Assembly (NCBI RefSeq): GCF_001424875.1
Contig: NZ_LMCT01000001.1
Span: 424,886 to 488,885 of the forward strand
Direction: 5' to 3'
DNA: 64,000 bases
From: Kitasatospora sp. Root107
Lineage (GTDB): Bacteria > Actinomycetota > Actinomycetes > Streptomycetales > Streptomycetaceae
Shown here: piece after piece, positions 61,595-64,000 of the stretch
How positions within the stretch are numbered: position 1 is the first letter of the stretch
Layout of the letters: every line of letters starts with the position of its first letter
Program-made: the position numbers and the translations under genes
The notes under the pieces: model-generated
Told to the model about the DNA's origin: nothing
The model's input: only the letters and a program-made list of their open reading frames with translations
Database searches by the model: none

Positions 61595-62181
61595 ACCGGC
61601 CCCGCCGCCCGGTCGAGTTCGGCCCGCAGCAGCCCCAGGTGCTCCTCCGACTGCGTGTGCGGCAGGAACTCGACCGGCGCGAGGAAACGGAACAGCACCT
61701 GGCTCGGGGTGATCGCGTACTCGTAGTCGGCGAAACCCACGACCGCACCCGTACCGCCCCGGACCGTCCCGCGGACCAGATGCCCCGTCAGTTCGTCGGG
61801 CTGCTGGGCCGACAGCCCGCGCCGGGCGTTCGGCCGGGCCAGGTACGGGCAGACCATCGAGGCGTACAACATGCACGCACGGTGCCCCGGCCCTTCCAGG
61901 GTCGGGGCCAGGTTGCGATAGGGGCGGCCGGCCGCCAGCGCCTCGCCGATCGCCGCACTCTCGGTCGCCCCGACCACCCGCCAGACCGTGCCGGCCGGCA
62001 TCACCCGGCCACACACCGAGCAGAGCCGCTCCCGCGCGCACGCCGCACTGAACCCGTGGTCGGTCAGCGCGAACTGCGGTTCCTCCCCCTCCCACGGCGT
62101 GATGGCGGGCACCGGGTACCCGCGACTGTCCTGGGGCCTGGCCGCGACGGAGGACGGCATCGGGACGGCATCGAAGCGCAT
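61582..62181 (-). CDS. Hypothetical protein with Cys-rich motif
   Basis: 199 aa from an ATG at 62181 (a GTG seven codons upstream is possible). RLCSVCGRVMPAG gives a CxxC pair near residue 60, followed ~40 residues later by HRACMLYASMVCPYLARP, with one His and two Cys. The pattern could bind zinc or a cofactor. No enzyme family recognised. There is no signal peptide or membrane helix. It is convergent with the lipoprotein and divergent from the sigma factor gene. Confidence 0.65.
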   Translation of the reverse strand: MRFDAVPMPSSVAARPQDSRGYPVPAITPWEGEEPQFALTDHGFSAACARERLCSVCGRVMPAGTVWRVVGATESAAIGEALAAGRPYRNLAPTLEGPGHRACMLYASMVCPYLARPNARRGLSAQQPDELTGHLVRGTVRGGTGAVVGFADYEYAITPSQVLFRFLAPVEFLPHTQSEEHLGLLRAELDRAAGPVQPR

Positions 62182-62246
62182 CCCCCATCCATACCATCCC
62201 ACCGGCCGGGTTCGAGATCGTCACGACTCGTCTAGCGTGTGGCCCC

Positions 62247-63140
62247 ATGGACAAGGCACGGGAGTTCGAGGCACACCGGCCTCGGCTGTTCTCGCTGGCG
62301 TACCGGATGCTCGGGTCGGCGACCGAGGCGGAGGACGCCGTCCAGGACGCCTACCTGCGGTGGCACGGGACCGAGCCGGGCCAGGTCGTGGCGCCTGCGC
62401 CGTGGTTGGCCAAGGTGCTCACCAATCTGTGTCTGAACCGGCTGACCTCGGCGCGGGCCCAGCGCGAGGAGTACGTCGGGCCGTGGCTGCCGGAGCCGGT
62501 GCGGACCGACGGCGGGGCGCTCGGGCCGATGGAGACGGCGGAGCAGCGGGACGCGGTGTCGCTGGCGGTGCTGGTGATGATGGAGCGGTTGACGCCGCCC
62601 GAGCGGGCGACCGTGGTGCTTCGCGACGCCTTCGACTACAGCCATCGGGACATCGCGGGTGTGCTCGACTGCTCGGAGGCGAACGCCCGTCAGCTGTACC
62701 GCAGGGCCAAGCAGCATCTGGCCGACGACCGGCCGAGGTTCGTCTCCTCGCAGGGGTTGAGCAGCGAACTGCTGGCCCGGTTCCTGGAGGCGGCGGCGCA
62801 GGGGGCGATGCAGCAGTTGGAAGCACTGCTCGCCGACCATGTGGTGGCGTGGTCGGACGGCGGCGGCAAGGTGGGTGCGGCCCTGCGGCCGGTGGTCGGC
62901 CGGGAGATGGTGGCCCGCTTCCTGGCGGGCCTGTTCGCCCGGTGGGTGAACGGGGTGCGGATCGAGATCGTCGAGGCGAACGGCGGTCCGGTGGTGCTCG
63001 GTTGGGAGGACGGCGAGCTGACCTCGTTCGGTGCGCTGGAGATCGGCGAGGCCGGGGTCACCGGCATCCGGCTGGTCCGGAACCCGGACAAACTGGCCTT
63101 TCTGGCGAATCAGCTGCCTGGGTTGTCACATAACTCGTGA
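62247..63140 (+). CDS. ECF41-type RNA polymerase sigma factor (SigJ-like)
   Basis: 297 aa. Region 2 reads FEAHRPRLFSLAYRMLGSAT then EAEDAVQDAYLRW; region 4 is MERLTPPERATVVLRDAFDY followed by HRDIAGVLDCSEANARQLYR. The C-terminal ~120 residues form a SnoaL-like extension. All ECF41 hallmarks I know are present: WLPEP between regions 2 and 4, DGGGK in the extension and NPDKL near the end. In this group the extension, not an anti-sigma factor, controls activity. ECF41 genes are usually next to a carboxymuconolactone decarboxylase, oxidoreductase or epimerase (COE) target gene, matched here by the gene at 63189. Confidence 0.92.
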   Translation: MDKAREFEAHRPRLFSLAYRMLGSATEAEDAVQDAYLRWHGTEPGQVVAPAPWLAKVLTNLCLNRLTSARAQREEYVGPWLPEPVRTDGGALGPMETAEQRDAVSLAVLVMMERLTPPERATVVLRDAFDYSHRDIAGVLDCSEANARQLYRRAKQHLADDRPRFVSSQGLSSELLARFLEAAAQGAMQQLEALLADHVVAWSDGGGKVGAALRPVVGREMVARFLAGLFARWVNGVRIEIVEANGGPVVLGWEDGELTSFGALEIGEAGVTGIRLVRNPDKLAFLANQLPGLSHNS

Positions 63141-63188
63141 GTCGTCGGTTCTTCCTCGGTGACGGCAACACGAGAAGGGCTGTGGCTG

Positions 63189-63992
63189 ATGAAGAACGAC
63201 GCGATCATGGTGACCGGTGCGACGGGTGTGCTCGGCCGCGAGGTGCTGGACCGGGCGCGCCGCACCGGGTTGCCCGTACGGGCCCTCACCCGCAGGACCG
63301 CGCTGCCGGACGACCCCGGGGTGACCTGGTTCACCGGTGACCTGGTCACCGGTGCCGGGTTGGACGAGGCGTTCGCCGGGGTCGGCACGATCATCCACTG
63401 CGCGACCGACATCCGGCACTTCAAGAACGACATCCCGGCCTTCGAGCACCTGCTGGAGGCGGCCAGGCGCTCCGGGGTCGAACACATCGTCAACATCTCG
63501 ATCGTCGGCATCGACCGGATCCCGTACCCCTACTACCGGATCAAGCTGGAGGGCGAGCGGCTGCTGGCGGCCTCGGGGATCGGGTGGACCAATCTGCGCG
63601 CCACCCAGTTCCCCGAGCTGCTGAACATGGCCTTCGGGGTCCTGTCGAAGCTGCCGGTGGTCATCGTGCCGGCCGGCACCGACTGCCAGCCGGTGAGCCA
63701 GGGCGATGTGGCCGACCGGCTGGTCGAGTTGGCCGTGGGCGAACCGGGCCAGGGGGCACCCCCGGCCGGCGGCTGGGGGCGGGTGCCGGACCTGGCCGGG
63801 CCCACCGTGTACCCCGCCGAACGGCTGGCCGAGGACTGGCTGCGAGCGGCCGGGAAGCGCCGTCGGGTCCTGCCGGTCTTCATCCCGGGGAAGATCGGGG
63901 CCGGCTTCCGTTCCGGCGCCCTGACCGCACCCGACCGGGCGGTGGGCAAGCGGACCTGGGAGGAGTACCTGGCCGAGAACGTCGCCCGCTGA
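63189..63992 (+). CDS. NAD(P)-binding epimerase/reductase, likely ECF41 target
   Basis: 267 aa from an ATG at 63189; a GTG ten codons upstream is an alternative and the ribosome site is weak. The Rossmann motif is VTGATGVLGREVLDRARRTG, followed by IHCATDIRHFKNDIPAFEHL and NISIVGIDRIPYPYYRIKLE, in which a YxxxK is kept. This is the atypical SDR (NmrA-like, SDR_a5) group. It begins 48 bp after the sigma factor stop on the same strand and is the expected COE partner of ECF41. Substrate unknown. Confidence 0.85.
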   Translation: MKNDAIMVTGATGVLGREVLDRARRTGLPVRALTRRTALPDDPGVTWFTGDLVTGAGLDEAFAGVGTIIHCATDIRHFKNDIPAFEHLLEAARRSGVEHIVNISIVGIDRIPYPYYRIKLEGERLLAASGIGWTNLRATQFPELLNMAFGVLSKLPVVIVPAGTDCQPVSQGDVADRLVELAVGEPGQGAPPAGGWGRVPDLAGPTVYPAERLAEDWLRAAGKRRRVLPVFIPGKIGAGFRSGALTAPDRAVGKRTWEEYLAENVAR

Positions 63993-64000
63993 CGGACGGT

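Noticed and set aside
63124..63146. ECF41 promoter TGTCACA...CGTC upstream of the reductase
   Set aside because: The -35-like heptamer is exact, but the spacing to CGTC is 12 bp rather than the ~16 bp remembered for ECF41; kept only as a remark.

Overview
The window is very GC-rich, with codon third positions almost all G or C, GTG/TTG starts and GGAGG-type ribosome sites. The core gene order (ppc, pth, rplY, prs, glmU; galT-galE-galK; ispE, rsmA, tatD, metG, rsmI, pmt) is typical of a Streptomyces or Kitasatospora chromosome core. From memory it resembles the S. coelicolor SCO312x-315x neighbourhood; this was not checked. No IS element, integrase, phage gene or CRISPR array is visible.

Region by region. 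1-9.1 kb: SUKH/Imm35/YwqJ-deaminase genes (immunity-protein and deaminase-toxin folds) flank a tightly coupled five-gene leftward operon (1916-7824). That operon encodes a Gfo/Idh/MocA dehydrogenase, an extended SDR epimerase, two DegT-type sugar aminotransferases and an unusual metallo-beta-lactamase/Rieske fusion. 9.2-19.4 kb: membrane acyltransferase, orphan NarL-type sensor kinase, PEP carboxylase, peptidyl-tRNA hydrolase, ribosomal protein bL25, PRPP synthetase, GlmU and tRNA-Gln. 19.5-24.5 kb: fatty-acid desaturase with a palindromic promoter operator and a TetR gene, a MarR gene with its own palindrome, a soluble CapD-like nucleotide-sugar dehydratase, and an orphan LuxR-type regulator. 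24.7-28.9 kb: gal operon with a readable promoter, a response regulator that lacks its phospho-acceptor Asp, and tRNA-Thr. 29-39.5 kb: MHS transporter, ABC-F ATPase, aldo/keto reductase with a MerR-type promoter, ispE, rsmA, tatD, metG, zinc-ribbon protein and rsmI. 39.7-54.3 kb: protein O-mannosyltransferase, two penicillin-binding proteins, a RodA/FtsW protein, and a four-gene set of two GT87 mannosyltransferase-like proteins, a DUF2079 protein and a DMFase-like lipoprotein. 54.4-64 kb: TetR/FAD-monooxygenase pair, VWA protein and secreted partner, GNAT enzyme with an upstream mini-ORF, secreted M28 aminopeptidase, lipoprotein, and an ECF41-type sigma factor followed by an NAD(P)-binding reductase.

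Themes. Cell-envelope and surface-sugar metabolism is prominent: PMT, GT87 proteins, PBPs/RodA, GlmU, CapD-like, gal genes and the new aminosugar operon. Gal enzymes feed UDP-sugars, and GlmU supplies UDP-GlcNAc, a plausible precursor for the 1.9-7.8 kb operon. Three copies of a 127-151 bp palindromic repeat sit between genes near 21.9, 39.5 and 57.4 kb. The most novel-looking item is the aminosugar operon with the MBL-Rieske protein. Function calls rest on motif reading alone; no database search was run.
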